Positions 16,856-26,437 of a DNA stretch of 64,000 nt are shown piece after piece. Under the pieces are notes generated by a model that was not told the origin of the DNA, searched no databases, and was given only the letters and a program-made list of their open reading frames with translations. Numbering within the stretch: position 1 is the stretch's first letter; each line of letters starts with the position of its first letter. The translations under genes and the position numbers were made by a program. The stretch spans positions 248,001-312,000 of the forward strand of contig NZ_JAHYSS010000006.1 in NCBI RefSeq assembly GCF_019802255.1, read 5' to 3'. The stretch comes from Pedobacter polysacchareus (GTDB taxonomy: Bacteria > Bacteroidota > Bacteroidia > Sphingobacteriales > Sphingobacteriaceae).

Positions 16856-19387
16856 CTAATACCTGAATCTCATGGTAATATAAGGGTAATATCCCTCTTT
16901 AGAATGGGCTAACTGTGCCTGTACGACGGTTAAAATGGCAGGTGCATAATACAAGCCGCCGCCATAGCTATAATGCCATACATCGGAGTCATCTTGCTTC
17001 GCCCACACCCTCCCAGTATCAAAGAAGGCTGTTATTCCAAATTGTCCGGGTAAAATATATCCCCCAACGTTGGCGAGTTTCGTCCGTAATTCCAGGTTAT
17101 TATATAAGCTATGCTGCCCGCCGAAACGGAAGGAACGGAAACCTAATAAATTTCCTTGTCCGCCGATATAATTCGACTGATAAAACGCCTGATTGCCAAA
17201 AGTCAGCCCTCCTCCGGTTCGATTTGCCAATACAAAACGCTTAGAATTTCCGATTTTCTGGTAAAATGTATAGCTGGCCAGCAATTGTACAGAAGAGGTT
17301 GCCGCTGCATTTAAGCCAGTATAAAACCGCAGCTTTGCATCGATCAGGTTGCCCGAAGAAGGCAATACTTCATTATTCCTGGTGTTGCGGATAAAGCCAA
17401 CCTTCAAACCCGTATACCATTTATCCTGGCTAATCGTAGCGCTATCTGGCGAATGCAGCTGATCGGAATTACCGATAAAGCGATCATTGTTGTCCTCCCT
17501 GTTGAAGCGATAGTACTGAAAGGTAGGCCCTGCAGTCCAGGTATTTTTGCGGTCATGCCACCTTAAAGCAGGATCAAAATCATACAAACTAAACCTCGCC
17601 CTATAATACACGACATAGTCTCCAGTTTTAGAATAAGTCGTTTCATTGCCCAGACCGAAGAAATTCTGAGAATTTTCAGGCGCAAAAGCACTCGCTTGCA
17701 GCACAATATCAGCTTTTCCAAGGGCATGAAACCATTCACTGGAATAGTTAAAACTGAAAGCTTTGGTTTTAAAAGAGTGTAAAAAAGAAAAGGAATGTAT
17801 ATTTCCGAAGGGAAGTTTCCGGAAACCAGGACTCATTATTTTATAAGATAAGCCCATAGAAAGGCCGTCATCCGCATTAAAACCGGCATTGAGCAAGGTA
17901 ATATTCCTCGAATACAGATCTGTAGGCACATAGTGCGTATTATTGGTGTCATTAGCCAGGTGTTTAATTAACCTGGAGGAGGCGCCTGAATAAGTAATCC
18001 CCTCTTCCATTCCATAAAAAGGCACTTTGCGCCTCGCTTCCACAATATCATAATGCTTTTTACCTTCCCCATTGACCATTCGAATCCGGATATTGGAGTT
18101 TTTATTGCGGAGCAGGACACTATCCTTTCCATCCCTCACATATAAGCGGATTTCTTTAGTCACCGAAGGATCGTAATTCCTGTTAAACAAGGTTTCCCCG
18201 GCATTACCATTCTTGTCAAGTTTTTTTAAATTCACCGTTAAGCCTGCGGCACCATGATCGCTGATCTGAACCAGTTCATTCTTATTACTGCCCTGAATGT
18301 CAACAATGCGATTCATAAAATGATAATAGGTCTTCATCGTTTCCGCTAAGCTTTTTCTTCTCTCTTTTAGCTGAGCCAATAATTGATCGTGACGAAGGGA
18401 ATAACTGGGTTCCGGCAATTTCCTCAGTGCATGTTCGAATAATTCATCCGTCATTGCTGCGGCAAACTCCTCGATGATCCGATTCCATTCTTCTTCTCCT
18501 ATCGTTCCCAGAATACGTCCATACATACTCCTGCCTTCCCAAAAAAACCAATTGATATTTTGAACATTTCGTTCATACCCCTGAATCATAGGAAGCAGCC
18601 AGGAAACCTGTGCGAATCTTGGAATCAGGCCTTGTGAAAGGTAATACACCATATCGCGATCCCGTGGAACCACTACATAACGTATACCTTCAGCAGTTTT
18701 CTCTGGAACCCAGCGCCATTGATCCTCATGCCTGTCCCAATCTCCCAATAAATAATCCAGCGCTTTTGCTTTCAGCATTAATGTCACATCTACTGAGTTG
18801 TTATGGTTGTCGTTTAATTTTCTCAGCATTTTGTCGGTATTATCCGTATCCCCTTCAGGTTCTCTTTCTTCCAGCAAACAAAGACTATTTTCGAAAACCG
18901 GGGCAAACTCTCCAAGTACGGTATCAGGAACTACCCAGCCGATCATAGGATTGCTATGTGGAATCCCTATTGCATCCGCAAAAACAGGGACTACCAAGGC
19001 AGAAAAAGGATGCTGTGCAGACATATTGTCTTTCACAATATCTTTCGCAAAAGTGGCTTGTAATTCTAAGGGGAGTAATACTTCAGGATATTTCTCTACA
19101 GATCGCAATACCCATTCCTTCCCTTGTTTATCTTCCATTCTTAAGGAATGTGTTTGGTTCCCTCCCCCTCTTTTAATGGGTGTTAATCCTCCTTTGATCT
19201 GCGACAAGCGAATCACAGGCACCTTAGTGCTGTCGGCATATTCCTTCCGATAGTTCTCTCCAAAAAGAACGCGGTGAAACTTTCCTACCCGATCGTATTT
19301 TGGATAGATGCTGACCTTTAAAGAATCCTGTGCATGGGCGGAAACACCCACAAATATCAACGTAGAAAAAAGTAACTGTTTTACCAT
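16856..19387 (-). CDS. BamA/TamA-type (surface antigen D15) outer-membrane protein with a kinase-like N-terminal half
   Basis: 843 aa from the preferred start MVKQLLFS, with a signal peptide ending AHAQ. The C-terminal ~350 residues are a D15/Omp85-type barrel: alternating strands, GYILPGQFGITAFFDTGRVW and a terminal aromatic (RFRY). The N-terminal half has no POTRA motifs. It contains GKEWVLRSVEKY near residue 70 and LLGDWDRHEDQWRW about 140 residues later, then VVVPRDRDMVYY. That spacing resembles the atypical kinase folds of FAM20/HipA type (lysine/arginine strand, D-R-H loop, D-x-D metal site). Related Bacteroidota proteins carry a metallophosphatase there instead. The start at 19387 is chosen because a TAGTTTTG promoter box lies at 19416-19423. 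Confidence 0.65.
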   Translation of the reverse strand: MVKQLLFSTLIFVGVSAHAQDSLKVSIYPKYDRVGKFHRVLFGENYRKEYADSTKVPVIRLSQIKGGLTPIKRGGGNQTHSLRMEDKQGKEWVLRSVEKYPEVLLPLELQATFAKDIVKDNMSAQHPFSALVVPVFADAIGIPHSNPMIGWVVPDTVLGEFAPVFENSLCLLEEREPEGDTDNTDKMLRKLNDNHNNSVDVTLMLKAKALDYLLGDWDRHEDQWRWVPEKTAEGIRYVVVPRDRDMVYYLSQGLIPRFAQVSWLLPMIQGYERNVQNINWFFWEGRSMYGRILGTIGEEEWNRIIEEFAAAMTDELFEHALRKLPEPSYSLRHDQLLAQLKERRKSLAETMKTYYHFMNRIVDIQGSNKNELVQISDHGAAGLTVNLKKLDKNGNAGETLFNRNYDPSVTKEIRLYVRDGKDSVLLRNKNSNIRIRMVNGEGKKHYDIVEARRKVPFYGMEEGITYSGASSRLIKHLANDTNNTHYVPTDLYSRNITLLNAGFNADDGLSMGLSYKIMSPGFRKLPFGNIHSFSFLHSFKTKAFSFNYSSEWFHALGKADIVLQASAFAPENSQNFFGLGNETTYSKTGDYVVYYRARFSLYDFDPALRWHDRKNTWTAGPTFQYYRFNREDNNDRFIGNSDQLHSPDSATISQDKWYTGLKVGFIRNTRNNEVLPSSGNLIDAKLRFYTGLNAAATSSVQLLASYTFYQKIGNSKRFVLANRTGGGLTFGNQAFYQSNYIGGQGNLLGFRSFRFGGQHSLYNNLELRTKLANVGGYILPGQFGITAFFDTGRVWAKQDDSDVWHYSYGGGLYYAPAILTVVQAQLAHSKEGYYPYITMRFRY

Positions 19388-19415
19388 ATTTGCCGCTTTA
19401 TAGCTATAGCTCATT

Positions 19416-19423
19416 CAAAACTA
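19416..19423 (-). promoter_or_regulatory. -7 promoter element TAGTTTTG for the barrel gene
   Basis: An exact TAnnTTTG match on the minus strand. The expected transcription start is near 19410, downstream of the alternative ATG at 19414, which favours the ATG at 19387. The rest of the 19424-19721 gap is AT-rich, and I see nothing else in it. Confidence 0.45.
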
Positions 19424-19721
19424 CATCTTTTTGAAATGCCTTGAAATCCAAATCGCAATCATCCATCTCATCATTTTTTCCTCCTTTTATATGCTTTATT
19501 AAGAAAAATAAAGATATTCCTAAAAACACCTATCTACTCTTGATCTGTGTTAAGAAATGAATAATAATGAACAAAAAAAATAAAGAGCTGTTCAGCTAAT
19601 CTTCCGATATTGAATCAGATAGAAAACCAAATATCAATGGAATTGTTTCAGGGAAAATTACCTTGACAACTTAGAATTCATAGGCATTTCACAACTATCC
19701 GTTTTACCATACCAACAGCAA

Positions 19722-20405
19722 ATGCCCATGGAACAGATGCAATTACCCCCAGAACTACTAGATCCGAGCTGCCCAACCATGGATCCCCAATTAGTGGAAG
19801 TGCTGACAGATTTATGTTTTCAGAAAGAAGAACAGCTGATATCAGACTTATTATTTGTTTTCGGTTCCAATATAAAACACAAAGAAATTGCTGGAATAAT
19901 TGCTGAGCTCATGGACAATCACCAGGTGGATCAGGTCATAATTACCGGCGGCATTGCCAATTTCGGAAATTCATTTCCACAAAACAGACCGGAGTCGGAA
20001 GCCATTTTTGCAGTACTCCCAGAAAGACATAAACAGCAGCCCATTCTTTTGGAAACACAATCCAGAAATATGCTCGAAAACATTATCGAAGCCAAAAAAA
20101 TGCTTGCTGCTGAAAAGATAAAAACGATCAGCTTCATTGGCCATGCTTATGCCAGCAAGAGAGCAGCCCTGACCTTAAAAAGTTTTTTCCCAAATGCGAG
20201 CATTCATTGTATCTCAGTTGCACTGCCATCCTACCAACTGGAATATCCAATCACTGCAGCTCATTGGTCAAAAACCAAATATGGACAAAGTCTGATCCTT
20301 GGAGAATACCTTCGACTGATCACTTATGGAAATCGGGGAGATTTTCCATTAACCGAAATACAGCCTTATATAGATCTGGTAGAGCGCTTACTGTTAAACA
20401 AATAA
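19722..20405 (+). CDS. YdcF family protein (DUF218)
   Basis: 227 aa, no signal peptide or membrane segment. The DUF218 core is clear: LLFVFGSNIKHKEIAGIIAEL, VDQVIITGGIANFG, ESEAIFAVL, LLETQSRNMLENI and ISFIGHAYASKRAALTLKSFF. It is the cytoplasmic YdcF type, not the membrane-anchored SanA/ElyC type. E. coli YdcF binds S-adenosylmethionine, but no reaction is established. It stands alone. The start could also be the ATG two codons in (MEQMQ). Confidence 0.8.
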   Translation: MPMEQMQLPPELLDPSCPTMDPQLVEVLTDLCFQKEEQLISDLLFVFGSNIKHKEIAGIIAELMDNHQVDQVIITGGIANFGNSFPQNRPESEAIFAVLPERHKQQPILLETQSRNMLENIIEAKKMLAAEKIKTISFIGHAYASKRAALTLKSFFPNASIHCISVALPSYQLEYPITAAHWSKTKYGQSLILGEYLRLITYGNRGDFPLTEIQPYIDLVERLLLNK

Positions 20406-20553
20406 GCGAAAACCCCATCTTAAACAACTCTCCTGCTGCTTCTGCAACATCACAATTCTCTATAATTATTTTCAAAATTCTGATAAGAATTCAATTCTTA
20501 TTTGAGCAATTGAGGAAATCTTTGCACCTTCGTAACACAAAAACCTGAGCATT

Positions 20554-21054
20554 ATGTATCGTAGTATTGAAGATTTCCTGACTGAACGTAAAGAAGAAGA
20601 GTCAAATACCATCAAACTATTTTCCAACCTTACAGAGGAAAGCAAATCAGTAAAAATTCATGAAAATGTACGTTCTCTGGAACGCCTGGCATGGCACATC
20701 ACCCAGACACTGACAGAGATGGGCCAAAATGCAGGTTTATTTGAAACCGACCTTTTACATGAGCTTCCAATTCCAGCAACACTTGCAGAACTGATCGAAA
20801 CTTATGTCAACTATAATACCTTATTGATGCGTACAGTGAGGTTAAAATGGACGGATTCAAATCTGGACGATCTGGTGAATATGTACGGAGAACAATGGAA
20901 AAAAGGAAAAGTTCTTTCTGTTTTAATCGCACATGAAAGCCACCACAGAAGTCAGATGACCGTCATCATGAGAATGCTGGGACTTAGCGTACCCGGAATA
21001 TACGGCCCTTCGAAAGAAGAATGGGAAAGTATGGGAATGCCTCCAATGGAATAA
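20554..21054 (+). CDS. DinB family protein
   Basis: 166 aa four-helix-bundle DinB/YfiT-type protein. The metal-binding histidines are visible: His in LAWHITQTL (about 49) and HESHHRSQM near the C-terminus (about 129-133). The family holds Ni/Zn-dependent thiol transferases and many proteins of unknown role. It is monocistronic. A weak hairpin (21071-21101) separates it from the converging gene. Confidence 0.85.
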   Translation: MYRSIEDFLTERKEEESNTIKLFSNLTEESKSVKIHENVRSLERLAWHITQTLTEMGQNAGLFETDLLHELPIPATLAELIETYVNYNTLLMRTVRLKWTDSNLDDLVNMYGEQWKKGKVLSVLIAHESHHRSQMTVIMRMLGLSVPGIYGPSKEEWESMGMPPME

Positions 21055-21070
21055 TTTGGCCATCAATAAC

Positions 21071-21101
21071 AAGGAAGGAATCCATTGAGAAATCCTTCCT
21101 T
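21071..21101. terminator. Hairpin between converging genes
   Basis: Perfect 9-base arms AAGGAAGGA/TCCTTCCTT (21071-21079 with 21093-21101). It lies between the DinB stop and the next converging stop. There is no strong T-run, so it is a weak or bidirectional terminator. Confidence 0.4.
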
Positions 21102-21122
21102 ATCAAACAAAAAAATAACCTA

Positions 21123-21413
21123 TTAATATTCCGCCAATTGCGGCAGGGCAATATGATGCTCTTCAAACAACTCTTTACAGCTTTTGGCACGCACCTCGTA
21201 ATTGGCCAAACCGCCAACTTCCAATCCGAATAATTTCTCTAAAATACGGACGGTCTCACATGGAATGTCCTTATCATCACCCAATTGCAGTTTCCTGTAA
21301 TTGTGAAATGTATTGATCGACGCATTGATTATTTTGGGCATCAATCGTTTCACCAATTTGTGCTGATTATAAGTCAGCTTTTCCATGCATTCATTAATCT
21401 TATACTTGTCCAT
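21123..21413 (-). CDS. Small HTH-like protein, hypothetical
   Basis: 96 aa, basic N-terminal half. Residues about 15-75 read like a helix-turn-helix unit (LVKRLMPKIINASINTFHNYRKLQL then DIPCETVRILEKLFGLEVGGLANYE), a pattern seen in small Bacteroidota regulators. There is no other domain and no operon partner. A DNA-binding role is an inference. Confidence 0.5.
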   Translation of the reverse strand: MDKYKINECMEKLTYNQHKLVKRLMPKIINASINTFHNYRKLQLGDDKDIPCETVRILEKLFGLEVGGLANYEVRAKSCKELFEEHHIALPQLAEY

Positions 21414-21821
21414 AACAGCTTTTTAAAGTACACAGATAATTTTTAAGCAAGTTTGTGGGTGCACTCCCTTGATGATCCACCCCTCTAATAAAACATTTTT
21501 TAATCATTTCTTTTTTTATTATTTTAAATTAAATAAGCAAACTAATCATGCCTTAAAAAAGACAGTAAGCTTCTTTTTACTCCAACATCCGTAGGAATAA
21601 AATCAAAAAAGTAATGAAGTCTATACAATTTAGGTAACCGAACTGGCGATCGGTGCAATAGCAATAAAAACTATTCGCTACTCAAAACTAAGCAGTTACC
21701 TTAAAAAAAACAAGAGGCCAGGTAAAAAAATTACATTTTTTGCGTTTATCTATCTAAAGAGCTTAGAACTCATAAAACAACCCACAAAACTACATAAACA
21801 ACTGACCAACAACAGGAATCA
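21414..21821. other. Gene-free intergenic region
   Basis: 408 AT-rich bases between the ends of two minus-strand units. I see no ORF. The only structure is a possible folded element at 21632-21701: outer arms AGGTAAC/GTTACCT, with two short inner stems (ACCGA/TCGGT and AATAG/CTATT). The arms are short, so this could be chance. Confidence 0.4.
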
Positions 21822-23255
21822 TCAATCTATCACCTGCTTTAAAAATGTTTCAGCAATTTTCCCATAATCTTTATTAAAATGATGATCTCCTGGAATGGTC
21901 AGCACTTTCAATCCATTATTCTGAAAAACACTTCGAATTTTAGCGCCTTCCCCTATTCCAAAAATGGATACAGGAACCAGGGGCATTAATTTTTTCATTT
22001 CCGGGATCACCTTATACTCCTCTTTACTGCTGCTAAAATTCAACAGGTCAACCAGGTGGATTTCAAAATCAGCAGTCACATCCGGAGAAAGTGAAATCAC
22101 TCCTTTCAGTTCAGTTTTCAAATGAGCAGGCAACCTATTTGCGATAAAGGGAACAATCGAGGCCCCGAAAGAATAACCAGCTAAAATGAAGCTTTCTTTA
22201 CCCAATTCTGAGCAGTAATGCTCCAATGCCAGGCTCACTTCTCTGGTAGTTTGATCAGGAGTTTTCGCATTCCAAAAATACTTTTGTGCGTCCATTCCAA
22301 GTACAGAAAGACCTTTTGAAGCTAATTCTTCCGCCAGAGACTGATCAAAACTAGTCCAGCCACCATCACCTGAAATCATAAACACCATCGGTAATTTATT
22401 CTGCTGATGGCTTCGGATTAGTATTAAGGGCAAATCCCCTCGATAAGGCTGTATGGCCGGTTGATTACTTGCTATTGTATGCTCTGCGGCTTTTCGTTCT
22501 GTAAAACCAGGTGAATTTAGGATCTTCTTAAAGCCATCACTCAGAGCCACTTTCCAATCTTCTGTATTTAAAAAACCATGTCCGGCATTGGGTAAAGCAA
22601 TCAGTTCGGTCATCGGCATTCCTTTCAAAAACGTTTCCGTTGCTGGAAAAGGACATGCCAGATCTTTCTTGCCGTTGATGACCAGCAGCGGGGCAGTCAG
22701 GCTGTTTGTACGTCCCAACAAGTAAGAAACCCCTTTTTTTATAGGTTTTTGATTTAATCCATTTCCCTGGCATAAAGGTTTCTTGATATTGATATCAGGG
22801 GAAAAACCAATCGCTATTCCTCCTTTAAAGGTATTTGCTGGTGCCTGTGCCAGAATACCATAAATCAATGTCGCTCCATAAGAATAGCCCATTAATACTG
22901 GCTTGAGGTAATTTGGCAGTTTATATTTCTTTTGAATAGACAGGCTCAATTCTTCAAAATCTGCCGCCGGGTATAAACAGACAGCAGCCATTTTAGACAG
23001 ATAATACTCATAATGACGCGCATCTATTCCAAGCACCAATGCGCCATCATCGGCCATATTTTTAGCCATATTGACCACCACATCTTTCCAGCCCCCATCC
23101 CCGGAAACGAATAAAACAACGGCAACAGGGACATGCTTGGGCTGATAAATGGTAATATCTCCAAATTTACCATAAGAAACCTGATCGATCTCCAGGGCAG
23201 AAACCGGTTTACTACTAAATAACAACAACCAGATAAAGACCAATACCGGTTTCAT
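21822..23255 (-). CDS. AcvB-like protein with two VirJ domains
   Basis: 477 aa, secreted (signal peptide about 1-20). It is an internal duplication of the VirJ alpha/beta hydrolase domain. The first copy has FVSGDGGWKDVV near 48 and GYSYGATL; the second has MISGDGGWTSFD near 290 and GYSFGASI. In Agrobacterium, AcvB is a periplasmic hydrolase of lysyl-phosphatidylglycerol encoded next to the synthase LpiA. Here the gene lies 4 bases after an mprF homologue, the same arrangement, so it probably removes or recycles the aminoacyl lipid. The solo VirJ protein at 142-867 resembles its second half. Confidence 0.8.
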   Translation of the reverse strand: MKPVLVFIWLLLFSSKPVSALEIDQVSYGKFGDITIYQPKHVPVAVVLFVSGDGGWKDVVVNMAKNMADDGALVLGIDARHYEYYLSKMAAVCLYPAADFEELSLSIQKKYKLPNYLKPVLMGYSYGATLIYGILAQAPANTFKGGIAIGFSPDINIKKPLCQGNGLNQKPIKKGVSYLLGRTNSLTAPLLVINGKKDLACPFPATETFLKGMPMTELIALPNAGHGFLNTEDWKVALSDGFKKILNSPGFTERKAAEHTIASNQPAIQPYRGDLPLILIRSHQQNKLPMVFMISGDGGWTSFDQSLAEELASKGLSVLGMDAQKYFWNAKTPDQTTREVSLALEHYCSELGKESFILAGYSFGASIVPFIANRLPAHLKTELKGVISLSPDVTADFEIHLVDLLNFSSSKEEYKVIPEMKKLMPLVPVSIFGIGEGAKIRSVFQNNGLKVLTIPGDHHFNKDYGKIAETFLKQVID

Positions 23256-23259
23256 GAGC

Positions 23260-25848
23260 TTAGGGTTTGATGACTTTCGTTAACACTGTGGGCACTTGCA
23301 ATAAATCGTAATCATGGTCGTAAATCAGGTACCTGTTTTGCCATTCGGGGGCAAACTTTTCCTTTGATGCTCGCAGGCCTTTATAATGTGAAAATGACCG
23401 GATCTTTTCATAAGCAAACTTCATGGAACGTTCCGGGAAATTATGGGGGTCAATCAAGCCCGACATGGGTGCAAAGCCAAGGTTTACTTTCGTACAGCCT
23501 TTTGCTTTCAAATGCTCAAAAAGTGCGACCATGATAAAGTCAATTATGCCATTTGGCGCGTCACTGGTTTTTCGGATCAGATCGTAAGTACCTTCCCCCG
23601 GTGCATAATCGGGAATCACATTCATAAAAGCGACAATCTTCTCTTCCGCATTTTCAACGGTAATAATGGTTTGCTCCTTTAATTCTTCCCAGTTGAACAT
23701 GCCTTGTGAAAAGACCAGTTCCTCCCGGTCCATATCTTCCAGCCAGCCATCTGAAACGGACTTTATTTTTTGCAGCAAACCATCCTTTATTGGTGGCTCG
23801 TAGATTTTAGTGTGGTAGCCCTGATCGCTTACCTTTTTCAAGGCATTTCGAATGGATTTCTTACTTCCTCCTTCCAGAGAAAAACTGGTCAGGTCTACCA
23901 GTCCCTCCTGTCCTAAAAACAAGCGTTTTTTTCCTAAGTCAAGGAAATCTTCCAAGCTTTCTTCCGGCACCCTGTAATACAGGCTTTTCATTCCGTTTTC
24001 AAAGCAGTACCGATCAAAATCCTTGATAAAAGTCCTTCTGTTTTCAATTGCCGTAACCGGACATTCCAGGACTACCGCAAAATTTCCCGCAATTCTATAG
24101 GCCACAAAGCCTTCCATTGACTCCGAAAAATAGATCAGTTTATCCTGATAAGTCTTAAAGTAATCGATTCCGGAGTTCCCATACTTTTCCAAAAGCTGAT
24201 TCGCACGCTCAAATTCTGCTTCCTCTGTTTCATCACTGGAAATATATGGCCTGATGAGCGTATAGATTAAGAATCCGATCGATAAAAAGCCAGAGATATT
24301 GATAGAATACAGAAATCCACGGGCAAAGTGATCCATTGGCTGCAGGTCATCACTTCCGATCAGGATAAAATTTTCCAGGGTGTAACGAATAGATTGCGTC
24401 CAGCTGAAATCAATATTAAAATGCTTTTTATCCAGGAAGTAAAAGCCAATAGTACCATAAATCATGATGCCCAGAATACTGAGCAGGGTGGTCTGGATAC
24501 CAAAAGACCTGAGCTTCGCATTGTTTCGAATGTAATATTCTTTTCTGGAAGTCATCAGGATGATCATCACCAGCACAGAAAAACCAGCTTCTTCATAGTC
24601 GATGGCCTTGCTGAGGTGCCCTACTAAAGAGAGTAAACAAAGTGCCATGGCGAAATACCAGGCCATGCGCAAACCTTTCAGCATAAAAGCCGCAGTGACC
24701 AATAGAAACAAACCAGCCACCAGCACAAAGTAGTTAGAGGCCGTAATTGCTTCCATAGGGATAAAATCCTTGACAAAACGCAATCTCGAATGGATCGCGG
24801 GAGTCAGTACGGAAACCACATTGATCAGCCCCAGCAAAAGTAAAAATAGCGCCGGAACAACCCGCATCAGCAATTTGTTGATCCGGAAAAGGAAACTCAT
24901 TGCTCCGATAAACATGGGGATCCAGAATTCCATGAAGCGGTAAAGAAAAGTAATAGATACTGCTTGCGGCGCAGCATATCCCAGGCGAATCAGGATGAAA
25001 GTCATCGATGCTTCCACCGCACCCAGCCCCCTTAAAAATGGAGAGATGATCAGGAAAACGACGGCTACAATATAACTGATCACCGCATTCATCCAGGAAG
25101 GAGGCAGGTCTAGGGACAGCATGGCGATGTAAATGTGGACAATCCCTACCAGCTCAATCAAGCTGCTGTATAAAAACGTAGCAATAAAATGCTTGCGCTC
25201 AATCTTATTATTTCTGAATTCTGCGGCATACACCTCAATCACTGGTATATACTTAATGATAAATCGATATACCGGGCCTCTTTGAATTACCGAACGGTAT
25301 AGCAGATAAATACCCAGCATCAATAATATGGCGGCGATTAGCCCAAACCATTCACCATAACCTATACTTCCTTCCAATATCGCGTAAATAAATACGGGTA
25401 TGGCAATCACCAATACCGATAAAATCCCTACAAATCCATAAATTGAAGAAGCAAAATTGATCTGAGATTTACTGACACCTTTCTGTTCTATGGGACTGCT
25501 AAAAAAGGCAAGTGAGGAGACGCCTCCGGCAGGCAAAAATACACTGATAAAGTTACGTTTCAGAAAAAGTAAAGTGCCATCTCCAATAGAAATCTTACTG
25601 GACACTGCCGCAAAAGAAGATCGGTACATCATCCCATGGATAAATACATACACGATGCTGAGCGCAATACCGATCGTCACCCATACCCATTTGGCAGTAC
25701 CGAGCAAATGCTCTACCTGCCTGATTTCCCCACGTTCCTGGTTTATAAACCAGATAGCCAGTCCGATAAAAAACAGGCTAAACACATAACTGGATATAAT
25801 TTTACCATTCTCCCGTAAAAAGGGCACAAAGAATTTGAATCGCTTCAT
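23260..25848 (-). CDS. mprF: MprF-like phosphatidylglycerol lysyltransferase/flippase
   Basis: 862 aa, the usual length for bifunctional MprF. The N-terminal ~530 residues hold about 13-14 hydrophobic segments (flippase part). The C-terminal ~320 residues form the cytosolic DUF2156 transferase with two GNAT-like folds (for example VVLECPVTAIENRRTFIKDFDRYC and NAPNGIIDFIMVALFEHLKAKG). MprF moves lysine (or alanine) from aminoacyl-tRNA to phosphatidylglycerol and flips it outward, lowering the negative surface charge and raising resistance to cationic peptides. It is cotranscribed with the AcvB-like gene. The amino acid used cannot be told. Confidence 0.85.
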   Translation of the reverse strand: MKRFKFFVPFLRENGKIISSYVFSLFFIGLAIWFINQERGEIRQVEHLLGTAKWVWVTIGIALSIVYVFIHGMMYRSSFAAVSSKISIGDGTLLFLKRNFISVFLPAGGVSSLAFFSSPIEQKGVSKSQINFASSIYGFVGILSVLVIAIPVFIYAILEGSIGYGEWFGLIAAILLMLGIYLLYRSVIQRGPVYRFIIKYIPVIEVYAAEFRNNKIERKHFIATFLYSSLIELVGIVHIYIAMLSLDLPPSWMNAVISYIVAVVFLIISPFLRGLGAVEASMTFILIRLGYAAPQAVSITFLYRFMEFWIPMFIGAMSFLFRINKLLMRVVPALFLLLLGLINVVSVLTPAIHSRLRFVKDFIPMEAITASNYFVLVAGLFLLVTAAFMLKGLRMAWYFAMALCLLSLVGHLSKAIDYEEAGFSVLVMIILMTSRKEYYIRNNAKLRSFGIQTTLLSILGIMIYGTIGFYFLDKKHFNIDFSWTQSIRYTLENFILIGSDDLQPMDHFARGFLYSINISGFLSIGFLIYTLIRPYISSDETEEAEFERANQLLEKYGNSGIDYFKTYQDKLIYFSESMEGFVAYRIAGNFAVVLECPVTAIENRRTFIKDFDRYCFENGMKSLYYRVPEESLEDFLDLGKKRLFLGQEGLVDLTSFSLEGGSKKSIRNALKKVSDQGYHTKIYEPPIKDGLLQKIKSVSDGWLEDMDREELVFSQGMFNWEELKEQTIITVENAEEKIVAFMNVIPDYAPGEGTYDLIRKTSDAPNGIIDFIMVALFEHLKAKGCTKVNLGFAPMSGLIDPHNFPERSMKFAYEKIRSFSHYKGLRASKEKFAPEWQNRYLIYDHDYDLLQVPTVLTKVIKP

Positions 25849-25909
25849 TATTTTAATTGGATAATCCGTATCGGTCTTACCTAAATATACGGCTTATCCA
25901 GAAAATTAA

Positions 25910-25927
25910 TATGAAGAAATCTTCATA
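25910..25927. repeat. Inverted repeat between VOC and mprF
   Basis: Perfect 8-base arms TATGAAGA/TCTTCATA with a 2-base centre, 7 bases after the VOC stop and 62 bases before the mprF start. It could be a weak terminator of the VOC gene or an operator for mprF. Confidence 0.45.
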
Positions 25928-25934
25928 CTAAAAA

Positions 25935-26384
25935 TTAAAAAGGCTGTCCTTCCAGAAATTCAATTACCTCTCCATTCGGACTATAGACTAAAGCATTGCG
26001 GACATTTACCGGAGGATGTCCTAGTGACAGGCTCATTGGAGCGATATAAGAATTTGCACCTGCAAGCAAACAGCGTTCGTAAGCCTCTTCCGCATCCACT
26101 ACGCTCATCGCTAAGTGTAATAAAGCACCTGTTTTTACCGTTTCCCCAGCTTTTGCGGCCTCACCTTCCATAGGTACTTCCGCAGCCCCATCAAAAATTT
26201 CAATAAAAGTCTGACCGTCCCAGGATTTTATCATTGCTGCCTGCTTGATATTAAACTCCGGCAAAGTCCAGGTATGAACTACAGAAAAATCTAATGCATT
26301 TATATAGAATTGTAGTGTTTTCTCAAAATCCTGGGCACGAATAGCTAGGTGGTGTAAACCTTTAATTTTACTGCGTTCTGTCAT
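25935..26384 (-). CDS. VOC (glyoxalase/bleomycin-resistance fold) family protein
   Basis: 149 aa. The VOC paired beta-alpha-beta-beta-beta units are visible: GLHHLAIRAQDFEKTLQFYINALDF at the start and LHLAMSVVDAEEAYERCLLAGA in the second half, with metal-ligand-type His11, a Glu in FIEIFDG and the terminal EVIEFLEGQ. The family includes glyoxalases, dioxygenases and resistance proteins; the exact reaction is open. It is transcribed away from an HxlR-type regulator gene, which probably controls it. Confidence 0.8.
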   Translation of the reverse strand: MTERSKIKGLHHLAIRAQDFEKTLQFYINALDFSVVHTWTLPEFNIKQAAMIKSWDGQTFIEIFDGAAEVPMEGEAAKAGETVKTGALLHLAMSVVDAEEAYERCLLAGANSYIAPMSLSLGHPPVNVRNALVYSPNGEVIEFLEGQPF

Positions 26385-26403
26385 AGTTTCTATTATTTTT
26401 ATC

Positions 26404-26411
26404 CAAATTTA
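26404..26411 (-). promoter_or_regulatory. -7 promoter element TAAATTTG for the VOC gene
   Basis: An exact TAnnTTTG on the minus strand, 19 bases upstream of the VOC ATG at 26384. The palindrome at 26438-26453 lies 26 bases further upstream. Confidence 0.55.
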
Positions 26412-26437
26412 TAGCGGAAAAGACCTAGAAAACGACA

